Shown here in pieces: positions 14,476-21,668 of a stretch of 23,892 bases of DNA. The translations under genes were made by a program, and so were the position numbers. The stretch comes from Acidimicrobiia bacterium (GTDB lineage: Bacteria > Actinomycetota > Acidimicrobiia > Acidimicrobiales > Iamiaceae). The stretch covers positions 1-23,892 of the forward strand of contig JAFBAD010000251.1 of the NCBI GenBank assembly GCA_019247975.1, given 5' to 3'. Below the pieces are notes generated by a model, which saw only the letters and a program-made list of their open reading frames with translations, made no database searches and was not told the origin of the DNA. Every line of letters begins with the position of its first letter. Within the stretch, counting starts at the first letter, position 1.

Positions 14476-14796
14476 TCACCCTGGCTCGTCCCCCTTCGTG
14501 ACCCCCCGGCCCGACTCCAGCCACGCCAACGTACCTCCGGCGACGTTGGTGGCCTGGATGCCGTTGGCCGCCATGAACTCGGCGGCCCTCCTGCTCCGTG
14601 CCCCGCTCTTGCAGATCACGAGCACCCCGTCGGCGGGCACCTCGGCCAGCCGGTCCGGCACGGTCCGCAGCGGGATGAGCGCCGCTCCCGGCACGTGGCC
14701 GGCGGTGTACTCGTCCGGTTCGCGCACATCGACCACCGGCGCGCCCTCGTCCCTCCGCCGGGCGAACTCGTCGATGTCGATCTCGGGGACGCTCAC
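14476..14796 (-). CDS. Single-domain rhodanese (sulfurtransferase)
   Basis: A 106-residue single rhodanese domain of the GlpE/PspE size class. It shows VVDVREPDEYTAGHVPGAALIP and the active-site loop CKSGAR, whose Cys would carry the persulfide and whose sixth residue is Arg, as expected. The C-terminal helix has the conserved GGTLAW motif. GTG 14796 has AGGAG at 14801-14805. A -10-like TAGTCT at 14830-14835 gives a leader of about 30 nt. It is followed by rnd. A role in sulfur transfer, perhaps linked to the upstream mobA-like gene through molybdenum cofactor chemistry, is possible but speculative. Confidence 0.93.
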   Translation of the reverse strand: MSVPEIDIDEFARRRDEGAPVVDVREPDEYTAGHVPGAALIPLRTVPDRLAEVPADGVLVICKSGARSRRAAEFMAANGIQATNVAGGTLAWLESGRGVTKGDEPG

Positions 14797-14829
14797 TGCG
14801 CTCCTGCTCGGGTACTCGATGTGTGCGGC

Positions 14830-14835
14830 AGACTA
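14830..14835 (-). promoter_or_regulatory. -10-like hexamer of the rhodanese-rnd unit
   Basis: TAGTCT on the minus strand, between the mobA stop and the rhodanese start; the leader would contain the AGGAG site. Confidence 0.4.
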
Positions 14836-14864
14836 CCCTCCGCGAGTCGATGGCCCGCCATCGG

Positions 14865-15425
14865 TCAGGGCAGGTCCTCGGGCGAATCGACGTCCCGCAG
14901 GACCTCTGGCGGGATCGTGTTGACCGAGAAGACCCGCAGGCGGGCGCCCATCCAGCGCAGGGAGCGCTCGCCGCGGGCGAAGAGATCCCGCACCAGGTCG
15001 AGCGTCGGGTGGACCGTCGCGGCGAAGAACAGGGGCGGGCGCGCACCGTCGGTCACACCGGCCTGGGCCACTTCCCCGCCGACCATCACCCCGGTGATCA
15101 GGTCCGCGACCGCCTCGTCGGTGAGCCACGGGTGGTCGCACGCGCTGATCACCGCGAACTGGTGCTGGGCCCGCTCGGCGTCCTCGAGTGCGGTCAGCAC
15201 GCCACCGAGCGGCCCCTCACCCGGATGACCGTCGGGCGTCGTCTGCAGGCCGAGGCGCTCGAGCGCAGCTGCATCGCCCCCCACGCAGACCACCTCCTCG
15301 CAGCCACCCTCGAGCAGCGCGTCGGCGACCCGCTTCGCCATCGGGACGCCGTCCACCTCGACCAGCGCCTTGTCGGTCCCCATCCGGCTGCTCGCGCCGC
15401 CGGTGAGGACGTAGCCGATGATCAG
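14865..15425 (-). CDS. mobA: MobA-like molybdenum cofactor nucleotidyltransferase
   Basis: A 186-residue GT-A fold nucleotidyltransferase. The signature LTGGASSRMGTDKA (residues 7-20) has the glycines, Arg14 and Lys19 of the LxGGxSxRMGxDK motif. PGEGPLGGVLTAL and ISACDHPWL (the metal-binding Asp) follow, as in MobA. MobA joins GMP to molybdopterin; close relatives transfer other nucleotides, so the exact substrate is inferred. No ATG, GTG or TTG occurs in frame near the motif. CTG 15425 gives a correct N-terminus, has GGAGG at 15432-15436 with a 6-nt spacer, and overlaps the upstream stop as CTGA. I therefore call CTG the start. Confidence 0.92.
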   Translation of the reverse strand: MIIGYVLTGGASSRMGTDKALVEVDGVPMAKRVADALLEGGCEEVVCVGGDAAALERLGLQTTPDGHPGEGPLGGVLTALEDAERAQHQFAVISACDHPWLTDEAVADLITGVMVGGEVAQAGVTDGARPPLFFAATVHPTLDLVRDLFARGERSLRWMGARLRVFSVNTIPPEVLRDVDSPEDLP

Positions 15426-16675
15426 GCCACGCCTCCGTACGTCGCCGCCTTGCCGCGGCTCGCACCGTGGGCCGCCACCGCGTCGGCGAGGTCGGCAAGG
15501 AAGGCGTCCATCACCTGCAGGTGGTACGGCGAGAGCATCAGGTGGAGCCCGCCCTGCTGGCGGTCGAGGTGCCAGCCGCGATCGTCCATCACGTCCCCGA
15601 CGCCGCCGATGTCGACCGCGAGCTCCGACGCGGGGTCCACGCACAGCTCCATGACCGACATGTCGGGCTCGTGGCTGACCGTCACCCCGTCGATCGCGGC
15701 GATGCCGGCCCGCATCTTGCGGGTCGCCTCGAGGACCTGGCCGGCCATGCGCAGGTAGCCGTCGACCCCGAGGTGGTTGATCGCCGCCCAGGCGCCCGCG
15801 ATCGGCGGTGCGGGACGGGTGCCGGCGGGCGTGCTCGACGCGTACAGGCCGCCGGGCCAGTCGTCGTACCAGAAGACCTGCCGCTCGAGGAGCTCCCGGG
15901 TGCGGAAGGCGATGATCGACGCGCCCTTGAACGTGTAGCCGTACTTGTGCATGTCGGCCGACACCGACGTGACGCCCGGGACCCGGAAGTCCCACGGGGC
16001 GACCGGTTCGCCCAGCCGCTCCCACCACGGCAGCAACCAGCCGCCGAGGCAGGCGTCGGTGTGGAACAGCACGCCACGCTCGGCCGCCGCGGCGGCCAGA
16101 TCGGTGATCGGGTCGATGACGCCGTACGGGTAGCACGGCGCGGAGCCGACGACGAGGCCCGTGCGGGGCCCGATCGCGTCGACCATCGCTGCGACGTCGG
16201 CCCGGCCGTCGTCGCCGACCGGCACCCGGATCTGCTCGATGTCGAGGTACTCCGCCGCCTTGGCGAACGCGGGGTGGGCGGTCGAGGGCGTGAGCAGCTG
16301 CGGTTCCGCGACGCCACGGCTGCGGGCCTCCTCTCGGGCGACGTGCACCGCACAGAAGATGCTGATCGTGCCGCCCGAGGTGATCGCGCCGGCTCGTGGC
16401 GGCGCGCCCATCAGGCTGCACGCCATCGAGATGATCTCCTGCTCCATGCGCAGGAGGCTCGGGTACTTGAACGGGTTGAGCGCGTTGTCGTGGAGGTAGG
16501 CGCTGGCCACCTCGTCCAGCAGGCGCTCGAGCGTCTCGTCGCCGGGGTTGTAGACGAGGCTGAACGCCCGGCCGCCCCGCCAGTCGATGTCCTCGGCGTG
16601 CATGGATTCGATGTCGGCGAGCAGCTCGGTGGCGTCCCGACCGTGCTCGGGGATGGTGACCGGATCGTCGCTCAC
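15422..16675 (-). CDS. PLP-dependent decarboxylase/lyase, sphingosine-1-phosphate-lyase-like
   Basis: A 417-residue fold-type I PLP enzyme of the group II decarboxylase superfamily. The cofactor Lys244 is in SADMHKYGYTFKG. Phosphate-binding TSGGTISI and the PLP-ring Asp in HTDACLGGW are present, and VGSAPCYPYGVIDPI is close to the equivalent stretch of sphingosine-1-phosphate lyases. It may cleave a phosphorylated amino alcohol or decarboxylate an aromatic amino acid; substrate unknown. The start is GTG 16675, supported by TACGCT ending 6 nt upstream; the open frame continues further but over the divergent DUF488 gene. The gene overlaps mobA by CTGA. The motifs look intact. Confidence 0.92.
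   Translation of the reverse strand: MSDDPVTIPEHGRDATELLADIESMHAEDIDWRGGRAFSLVYNPGDETLERLLDEVASAYLHDNALNPFKYPSLLRMEQEIISMACSLMGAPPRAGAITSGGTISIFCAVHVAREEARSRGVAEPQLLTPSTAHPAFAKAAEYLDIEQIRVPVGDDGRADVAAMVDAIGPRTGLVVGSAPCYPYGVIDPITDLAAAAAERGVLFHTDACLGGWLLPWWERLGEPVAPWDFRVPGVTSVSADMHKYGYTFKGASIIAFRTRELLERQVFWYDDWPGGLYASSTPAGTRPAPPIAGAWAAINHLGVDGYLRMAGQVLEATRKMRAGIAAIDGVTVSHEPDMSVMELCVDPASELAVDIGGVGDVMDDRGWHLDRQQGGLHLMLSPYHLQVMDAFLADLADAVAAHGASRGKAATYGGVA
15432..15436 (-). promoter_or_regulatory. Shine-Dalgarno site that decides the CTG start of mobA
   Basis: GGAGG on the minus strand, 6 nt before CTG 15425, inside the last codons of the PLP enzyme gene. No conventional start codon lies in frame nearby. 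Confidence 0.7.
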
Positions 16676-16681
16676 GGTCCG

Positions 16682-16687
16682 AGCGTA
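16682..16687 (-). promoter_or_regulatory. -10-like hexamer of the PLP enzyme gene
   Basis: TACGCT ends 6 nt before GTG 16675. With the divergent DUF488 start at 16706, both promoters are packed into 30 bp. Confidence 0.5.
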
Positions 16688-16693
16688 GGTGGG

Positions 16694-16699
16694 TACGGA
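16694..16699 (+). promoter_or_regulatory. Weak -10-like hexamer of the DUF488 gene
   Basis: TACGGA ends 6 nt before GTG 16706. The last base departs from TAnnnT, so the call rests mainly on spacing. Confidence 0.3.
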
Positions 16700-16705
16700 T
16701 GGGCG

Positions 16706-17137
16706 GTGGCCCGGATCCACAGCATCGGGTACGACGACCGCACCCCCGAGGAGCTGGTCGATGACCTGCGGCGCCACGGCGTCACCGAGGTCGTCGACGT
16801 CCGGATGAACCCGATCAGCCGGCGCAAGGGGTTCTCGAAGAAGGGCCTGGCGGCGACGCTGGAGGCGGCGGGGATCGGCTACCGCCACGACCGTCCGCTC
16901 GGCAACCCGCCGGACAACCGGGCCGCGTTCCGCCGTGGCGATCCGGCCGCCCGAGCGCGCGTGCAGGCGGCGGTCGACGCCGCGCCGGACGTCGTCGACG
17001 AGCTCGCCGAGGTGGCTGTGCACCGGTCGATCGCGCTGCTCTGCATCTGTCGCGACCACGACCGCTGCCACCGCTCGGTCGTGGCCGAGGCGCTCATCGC
17101 CGTCGACCCGAGCCTCGAGGTCGTGCCGATCCCCTGA
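16706..17137 (+). CDS. DUF488 family protein
   Basis: A 143-residue protein with the family's opening HSIGYDDRTPEELVDDLRRHGV, then VVDVRMNPISRRKGFSKKGL, YRHDRPLGNPP, and near the C-terminus LLCICRDHDRCHRSVVAE with its conserved Cys and His residues. These Cys/His positions suggest a nucleic-acid- or metal-related catalytic site, but no activity is established for most members. GTG 16706 is chosen because it gives the canonical short N-terminus; longer open-frame extension upstream runs antisense to the PLP enzyme. Its stop abuts the stop of the flavin reductase gene on the other strand. Confidence 0.92.
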   Translation: MARIHSIGYDDRTPEELVDDLRRHGVTEVVDVRMNPISRRKGFSKKGLAATLEAAGIGYRHDRPLGNPPDNRAAFRRGDPAARARVQAAVDAAPDVVDELAEVAVHRSIALLCICRDHDRCHRSVVAEALIAVDPSLEVVPIP

Positions 17138-17698
17138 TCAGCCGCCGTAGTTCATGCGGGTGTCCTCCATGCGGAGGACCGGTGTCTCCTCGTCGGCCTG
17201 GAAGCCGCAGGCGACGACCTCGCCGATGAAGAGCGTGTGGTTGCCCACGTCGACGGTCTGGCGCACCTCGCACTCGATGTACGCGGGGGCCTGGTCGAGC
17301 ACCGGCGCGCCGGTCAGGCCGTCGTGGAACGCGAACCCGTTCAGCGTGCGCGCCGCCTCGTCGACCTCGACCGGCTTGGTGAACTTGCGGACGATCGCGC
17401 GGTCCTCGCGGCTCACTGTGTTGACCACGAACACGCCGCCGTCGCGCACGAGGTCGTGGGTGAGCGCGCCCTGCTCCACGCTCACCGCGACGAGCTTCGG
17501 CTCGAACGAGACCTGGCTGACCCAGTTCAGCGTCATGCCGTTGCGGCGCTCGCCGGCCCGGCTCCCGAGGACGTACAGCCCGGAGGGCAGCGTCCAGAGC
17601 ACGCGGCGGCGCAGCTTGTCGTACTCCTCCCGCTGCTCGGGGGTGTCGACCCCGGCCGGGAACGGCCCGATCGCCCCGATGCCTCCGCCGCCGGCCAC
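17138..17698 (-). CDS. Flavin reductase-like FMN-binding protein
   Basis: A 186-residue split-barrel flavin reductase domain protein. Visible are the core strand pair VLWTLPSGLYVLGSRAG, NGMTLNWVSQVSFEPKLVAVSVE (the phosphate/FMN-binding TxNWVSQVSFxPP-like motif) and the late NHTLFIGEVVACGF, where the His is the usual conserved one. Such proteins supply reduced FMN to a monooxygenase or bind flavin themselves; no monooxygenase partner lies next to it. GTG 17698 is preceded by TAGCGT with a 6-nt gap. The stop forms TGATCA with that of DUF488. Confidence 0.92.
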   Translation of the reverse strand: MAGGGGIGAIGPFPAGVDTPEQREEYDKLRRRVLWTLPSGLYVLGSRAGERRNGMTLNWVSQVSFEPKLVAVSVEQGALTHDLVRDGGVFVVNTVSREDRAIVRKFTKPVEVDEAARTLNGFAFHDGLTGAPVLDQAPAYIECEVRQTVDVGNHTLFIGEVVACGFQADEETPVLRMEDTRMNYGG

Positions 17699-18458
17699 GG
17701 CCCGACGCTATCGAGCAGCCGCCGACCTTGTACCTTTCGACCGCATCGACCTCCCACCTCCTGATCCAACGCTCCACAGCGTCGGCGGCGGCAACCGCGG
17801 CCCCCGGCAGCTGGCCACGCTCGAGCGCTTCGGCTTCACCGCGTCGTCGTCGCTGCTCGAGGTCGGGTGCGGGACCGGGAAGCTCGCCTACACGTTGGCG
17901 TCGTTCCTCTCCGACGAGGGTCGTTACGTGGGCATCGACGTCGCGCCGGCCGTCATCGACTGGCTGCGCGAGAACTACGGCTCGAAGCTCCCGAACTTCG
18001 ACTTCGTGCTCCTCGACGCGCGCGGCACCAAGTACAACCGGAAGGGCTCCGTCGACCCGGCGAACGTGCAGCTGCCCTTCGCCGACGCGTCGTTCGACGT
18101 GGCGTGCGCGTTCGCCGTCTTCATGCACATGTCGCTCGACGGCATCCGCAACTACCTCGCCGAGCTCAGCCGCGTGCTCCACCCCGGGGGCAGCCTCCTG
18201 GTCACGTTCAACGCGATCTGGGAGGACGAGGACGAGCCCGAGCACCGTGGGCGCCGCTACGAAAGCCTCGGCGGTGGGCTGTACACCCGTCAGCCGGACA
18301 AGCAGAACGCGTCCATGGGCCACCACGTCACGCTCATCCGCGAGCTGCTCGCGGACGCCGGGCTCGAGTTGCTCGAGGAGGTCAGGGGCCAGTGGCACGC
18401 CACCGGCGTGTCCGCGCACGCGCACGGCAGCGACCTCTTCGCCCTCCGCCGGCCCTGA
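17679..18458 (+). CDS. Class I SAM-dependent methyltransferase
   Basis: A Rossmann-fold methyltransferase of up to 259 residues. Motif I is LLEVGCGTGKLAYTLASFL, then VGIDVAP (motif II acidic turn), LPFADASFDVACAFAVFMHM (motif IV region) and RVLHPGGSLLVTF. Substrate unknown. The start is uncertain. ATG 17679 is the nearest canonical codon but lies 20 bp inside the divergent flavin reductase gene. The segment LHSVGGGNRG, where homologous proteins usually begin, is about 25 residues later, and no ATG, GTG or TTG lies between. A TACCTT at 17731-17736 precedes an ATC codon at 17745 by 8 nt, so a non-canonical leaderless start is conceivable. The stop is 3 nt from that of the LigD-type polymerase. 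Confidence 0.9.
   Translation: MPPPPATARRYRAAADLVPFDRIDLPPPDPTLHSVGGGNRGPRQLATLERFGFTASSSLLEVGCGTGKLAYTLASFLSDEGRYVGIDVAPAVIDWLRENYGSKLPNFDFVLLDARGTKYNRKGSVDPANVQLPFADASFDVACAFAVFMHMSLDGIRNYLAELSRVLHPGGSLLVTFNAIWEDEDEPEHRGRRYESLGGGLYTRQPDKQNASMGHHVTLIRELLADAGLELLEEVRGQWHATGVSAHAHGSDLFALRRP
17705..17710 (-). promoter_or_regulatory. -10-like hexamer of the flavin reductase gene
   Basis: TAGCGT ends 6 nt before GTG 17698. Confidence 0.5.
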
Positions 18459-18461
18459 GGG

Positions 18462-19490
18462 CTACGTCTCCTCCGGCTCGGGTGCCCGGGCCCGGCTGGG
18501 GTTGACGCGGGGCGGCTCGTTCGGCTGCTTCGGGTAGACGGGCGGCCAGGGCGCGTCCATCAGCCCGGCGTCCATGTCGCGCGCGTACATGTCGAGCAGC
18601 GACTCGATCGTCTGCGGGTCGTCGTTCATCTCCGCCCACGCATCGCCGCGCTCGGCCAGACGCGCGGGGCCGGTGAGGATCGTGAGCTCGTCGTTGGTCA
18701 CCTCGTCGACGTCGTCCCACTCGATCGGCATCGAGATCTGCGCGCCGGTGCGCGGCCGCGCGCACCAGGCCCCGAACACGGTCTTGTGGGGCGCGTTCTG
18801 GTTGAAGTCGAAGAACACCCGCGTGCCCCGCTCCTCCTTCCACCACTTCGCGGTGATGAGGTCGGGGTGCCGGCGCTCCAGCTCGCGGGCCAGCGCGACG
18901 GCCGCAGCACGCACCTGGTACGAGTCCCATTGCGGGAGCAGGCGCACGTAGATGTGCAGACCCTTCGAGCCAGACGTCTTCACGAACGAGCGGATGCCCA
19001 GCTCGGTGAGCAGCTCCCGGGTGCGGTGCGCGGTCTCCCGCACCTGGTCGTAGACGACGCCGGGCGACGGGTCGAGGTCCACCCGCAGCTCGACGATCGC
19101 GTCCGGCGACCCGGCGAGGTACGGCCACACGTGGAAGCCGAGGCACCCGATGTTCACGGCCCACGCGATGTGCGCGACGTCGGCGGCGACGAGGGCCTCC
19201 GCCTGGGTGCCGTTGGGCGTCTCGACCGTCGTCGTCTCGAGCCAGTCGGGGATGCCCTTCGGCACCCGCTTCTGGAACCACGACTTGCCGGTCGCGCCCT
19301 CCGGGTAGCGCTCCATCAGCAGCGGCCGGCCCTGCATCGTGCCCATCAGGGGGTCGGCGACCGCCTCGTAGTAGCGGACGAGGTCCATCTTCGTGGCCTC
19401 GGCCTTCGGGAAGAAGACCTTGTCCGGCGACGTGATCCGCACGTCGTGCCCCGCGAGCGGCACGACGATCGCGTCATCGCTCTTGGCCAC
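18462..19490 (-). CDS. Stand-alone LigD-type polymerase/primase domain (PolDom)
   Basis: A 342-residue archaeo-eukaryotic primase-superfamily polymerase like the PolDom of bacterial LigD. The catalytic acids Asp138 and Asp140 are in VDLDPSPG, the nucleotide-binding TSGSKGLHIYV starts near Thr172, and the third Asp lies in VFFDFNQNAPHKT. The N-terminus has SPDKVFFPKAEATKMDLVRYYE, typical of the domain. There is no ligase (no KxDG) or nuclease domain, and no Ku gene within the window. It likely adds nucleotides at DNA ends in non-homologous end joining or repair. GTG 19490 follows TAGGTT with a 6-nt gap; the TAG is also the stop codon of the upstream glutamine-synthetase-like gene. Confidence 0.94.
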   Translation of the reverse strand: MAKSDDAIVVPLAGHDVRITSPDKVFFPKAEATKMDLVRYYEAVADPLMGTMQGRPLLMERYPEGATGKSWFQKRVPKGIPDWLETTTVETPNGTQAEALVAADVAHIAWAVNIGCLGFHVWPYLAGSPDAIVELRVDLDPSPGVVYDQVRETAHRTRELLTELGIRSFVKTSGSKGLHIYVRLLPQWDSYQVRAAAVALARELERRHPDLITAKWWKEERGTRVFFDFNQNAPHKTVFGAWCARPRTGAQISMPIEWDDVDEVTNDELTILTGPARLAERGDAWAEMNDDPQTIESLLDMYARDMDAGLMDAPWPPVYPKQPNEPPRVNPSRARAPEPEET

Positions 19491-19496
19491 CCCGCC

Positions 19497-19502
19497 AACC
19501 TA
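19497..19502 (-). promoter_or_regulatory. -10-like hexamer of the LigD-type gene, overlapping a stop codon
   Basis: TAGGTT ends 6 nt before GTG 19490. Its first three bases are the TAG that ends the glutamine-synthetase-like gene. Confidence 0.5.
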
Positions 19503-20873
19503 GAGGCGCTCGAAGCCGCGCCTCAGCTCCCAGTCGGTGATGACGGAGTTGGCCACCCGCCACTCCTGCTTGGCGGTGTTCAGCAGGTGGTGGTGGACGT
19601 CGTCGCCGAAGGCGCCGCGGGCGACATCGGACTGCTCGAACAGGTCGATCGCCTCGACGAGCGTCGACGGGATGCGGGGCACCGAGTCGGACTCGTACGC
19701 GTTGCCCTCGAACGGCGCGCCGGGGTCCAGGTCGTGCTCGATGCCGTGGAGGCCGGCGGCGATCGTCCCGGCGAACGCGAGGTAGGGGTTAACGTCCGCG
19801 CCGGGGATGCGGCTCTCCACGCGGTAGCCGGCACCACGGCCGACCACCCGCAGCCCGCACGTGCGGTTGTCGCGCCCCCAGGCGACCGCGGTGGGCGCCC
19901 ACGAATCGGGCTGGAACCGCTTGTACGAGTTGACGTACGGCGCGAACAGCCACGTGAGCTCGCGGGAGCAGTGGACGAGCCCGCCCAGCCAGCCCCGGAA
20001 CACCTTGGAGAAGTGGTCACCGGAGCGCGGGTCCCACATGAGCGAGCGCCGGCCCCTCTTGTCCCACACGCTCGAGTGGATGTGGCACGACGACCCGACC
20101 TCGTCCATCGAGTACTTCGCCATGAACGTGAGCGAGCGGCCGTTGATGTCGGCGATCTCCTTCGCACCGTTCTTGTAGATCGTGTGGCGGTCGGCCATCT
20201 CGAGCGCCTCGGCGAACTCGAGGTTGATCTCGTGCTGGCCCCGCCCGGCCTCGCCCTTGGAGAACTCGACCGGCACGCCGGCCGCGTCCATGCCGTTGCG
20301 GATCTGGCGGATCAGGTACTCGTCACGGGTCGTCTGGAGGATGTGGTAGTCCTCGATCCAGTCGGCGTGCGGCGTGAGCGTGCGGTACTCGCCGGCAGCA
20401 GCGTCCGCGTAGCTCTCCTTGAACAGGAAGAACTCGAGCTCGGCGCCGATGTGCACCTGGTAGCCCATCTCCGCGGCGCGATCGATCTGGCTGCGCAGGA
20501 TGCGCCGGGGCGACACCTCGACCGGCCCACGGCCCTCCTCGTCGACGAGGTCGCACATCACGAACGCGGTCTTGTCGATCCACGGGACGAGACGCAGGGT
20601 CGCGAGGTCGGGCACCGCGCTGAAGTCGCCGTAGCCCTGATCCCAGTTGGCGTAGCGGTAGCCGGGCAGCGGCGTCATGTCGACGTCGACCGCCAGCAGG
20701 TAGTTGCAGGCCTCGATGCTCCCGTCCAGGACGTTGTCCCGGAAGTACCGGCCGGTGACCCGCTTGCCCATCAGCCGGCCCTGCAGGTCGGGGAAGACGA
20801 CGAGCACCGTGTCGACCTCGTCGTTGTCGATGAGCTCCTTCAGCCGTTCGACCTCGAGGACCGGACCATCCAT
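19500..20873 (-). CDS. Glutamine synthetase family enzyme, gamma-glutamyl-amine ligase type
   Basis: A 457-residue glutamine synthetase-fold protein. It carries the metal and substrate segments GAELEFFLF, GEAGRGQHEINLEF and SSCHIHSSVW, and the ATP/glutamate part NSYKRFQPDSWAPTAVAWGRDNR with RVESRIPGADVNPYLAFA. The N-terminus FPDLQGRLMGKRV resembles GS-like enzymes that glutamylate amines (PuuA, actinobacterial GlnA3/GlnA4) rather than primary GlnA. Next to an SDR and an aldehyde dehydrogenase, a role in polyamine, ethanolamine or other amine catabolism is plausible but not proven. It starts at ATG 20873, 10 nt after the SDR stop, so it is probably co-transcribed with it. A 9-bp hairpin places the start codon in its loop. 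Confidence 0.92.
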   Translation of the reverse strand: MDGPVLEVERLKELIDNDEVDTVLVVFPDLQGRLMGKRVTGRYFRDNVLDGSIEACNYLLAVDVDMTPLPGYRYANWDQGYGDFSAVPDLATLRLVPWIDKTAFVMCDLVDEEGRGPVEVSPRRILRSQIDRAAEMGYQVHIGAELEFFLFKESYADAAAGEYRTLTPHADWIEDYHILQTTRDEYLIRQIRNGMDAAGVPVEFSKGEAGRGQHEINLEFAEALEMADRHTIYKNGAKEIADINGRSLTFMAKYSMDEVGSSCHIHSSVWDKRGRRSLMWDPRSGDHFSKVFRGWLGGLVHCSRELTWLFAPYVNSYKRFQPDSWAPTAVAWGRDNRTCGLRVVGRGAGYRVESRIPGADVNPYLAFAGTIAAGLHGIEHDLDPGAPFEGNAYESDSVPRIPSTLVEAIDLFEQSDVARGAFGDDVHHHLLNTAKQEWRVANSVITDWELRRGFERL

Positions 20874-20884
20874 CCGGTCCGGTC
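20859..20884 (-). promoter_or_regulatory. Hairpin around the start codon of the GS-like gene
   Basis: Nine-base arms GACCGGACC and GGTCCGGTC (20859-20867 and 20876-20884) pair perfectly around an 8-nt loop. In the transcript the AUG (20871-20873) lies in that loop. The upstream arm starts at the last base of the SDR stop codon. Confidence 0.5.
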
Positions 20885-21663
20885 TAGTCGGGCGTGGTGT
20901 AGGCGGCGGTGATCCCGCCGTCGATGATCAGCGACTGCCCGGTCATGAACGACGACTCGTCGGAGGCGAGGAACAAGGCGCCGTTGACCATCTCCTCGGC
21001 CTCGCCGAAGCGGCCCATCGGGATGTGGACGAGGCGCCGCTGGCGGGCCGCGTCGTCGGCCATGTACTTGGCCAGGAGCGGCGTCAGCACCGGTCCCGGG
21101 CACAGGGCGTTGGCCCGGATCCCCTCCCGGGCGTGGATCACCGCGATCTCGCGGGTCATCGCCAGCACGGCGCCCTTGGACGTGGTGTAGGCGAGCTGGG
21201 GCGTGGCCGCACCGAGGTGGGCCACGAACGACGCCACGTTGATGATCGAGCCGCCGCCGCTGTCGAGCATGGCCGGGATGCCGTACCGGCAGCCAAGCCA
21301 GACGCCTTTGACGTTGACGTCCATCGTCGTGTCCCAGGTCGACTCCGGGGTGGTCACGGCGCCGTCGTCGTCGGCCAGGCTCACGCCGGCGTTGTTGTAG
21401 AGGACGTCGAGCCGGCCGAAGCGATCCACCGTCGCCGCCACTGCGGCCTCGACCGACGCCGGGTCGGTCACGTCGCAGCTGACCGCCAGGGCGTCGCCCC
21501 CGGCGCTCGTCACGGCGTCCACCGTCTCGGTGCAGTCGGCCCGATCGACGGCCGCGACGCGTGCTCCTTCGGCCGCGAAGCGGAGCGCCGCGACTCGACC
21601 CATGCCGGCCGCGGCCCCCGTGATCAGCGCGACCTTTCCGTCAAGACGTGGTTGCTCAGACAC
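20884..21663 (-). CDS. Short-chain dehydrogenase/reductase (SDR)
   Basis: A 259-residue classical SDR. The cofactor motif TGAAAGMG (from residue 15), NNAG, and the active-site Tyr159 and Lys163 (YTTSKGA) are all present, with the catalytic Ser in NVASF. The C-terminal LFLASDESSFMTGQSLIIDGG is typical. An Asp/Arg mix after the second strand (VAAVDRADC) suggests NAD(H) preference (inference). The GTG at 21663 has CACTAT ending 6 nt upstream. The gene heads a unit with the GS-like enzyme and is divergent from the aldehyde dehydrogenase, which together suggest an alcohol-aldehyde-acid conversion; the substrate is unknown. Confidence 0.94.
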   Translation of the reverse strand: MSEQPRLDGKVALITGAAAGMGRVAALRFAAEGARVAAVDRADCTETVDAVTSAGGDALAVSCDVTDPASVEAAVAATVDRFGRLDVLYNNAGVSLADDDGAVTTPESTWDTTMDVNVKGVWLGCRYGIPAMLDSGGGSIINVASFVAHLGAATPQLAYTTSKGAVLAMTREIAVIHAREGIRANALCPGPVLTPLLAKYMADDAARQRRLVHIPMGRFGEAEEMVNGALFLASDESSFMTGQSLIIDGGITAAYTTPD

Positions 21664-21668
21664 GGCCG

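Noticed and set aside
14848..14863. Short hairpin CGATGG/CCATCG just after mobA as a terminator
   Set aside because: Six to seven base pairs with a tiny loop and no U-tract; too weak to list.
19500..20873. Primary nitrogen-assimilating glutamine synthetase (GlnA1)
   Set aside because: The N-terminal region and neighbours fit gamma-glutamyl-amine ligases better. Exact assignment as PuuA or GlnA4 is also not supported, so no symbol is given.
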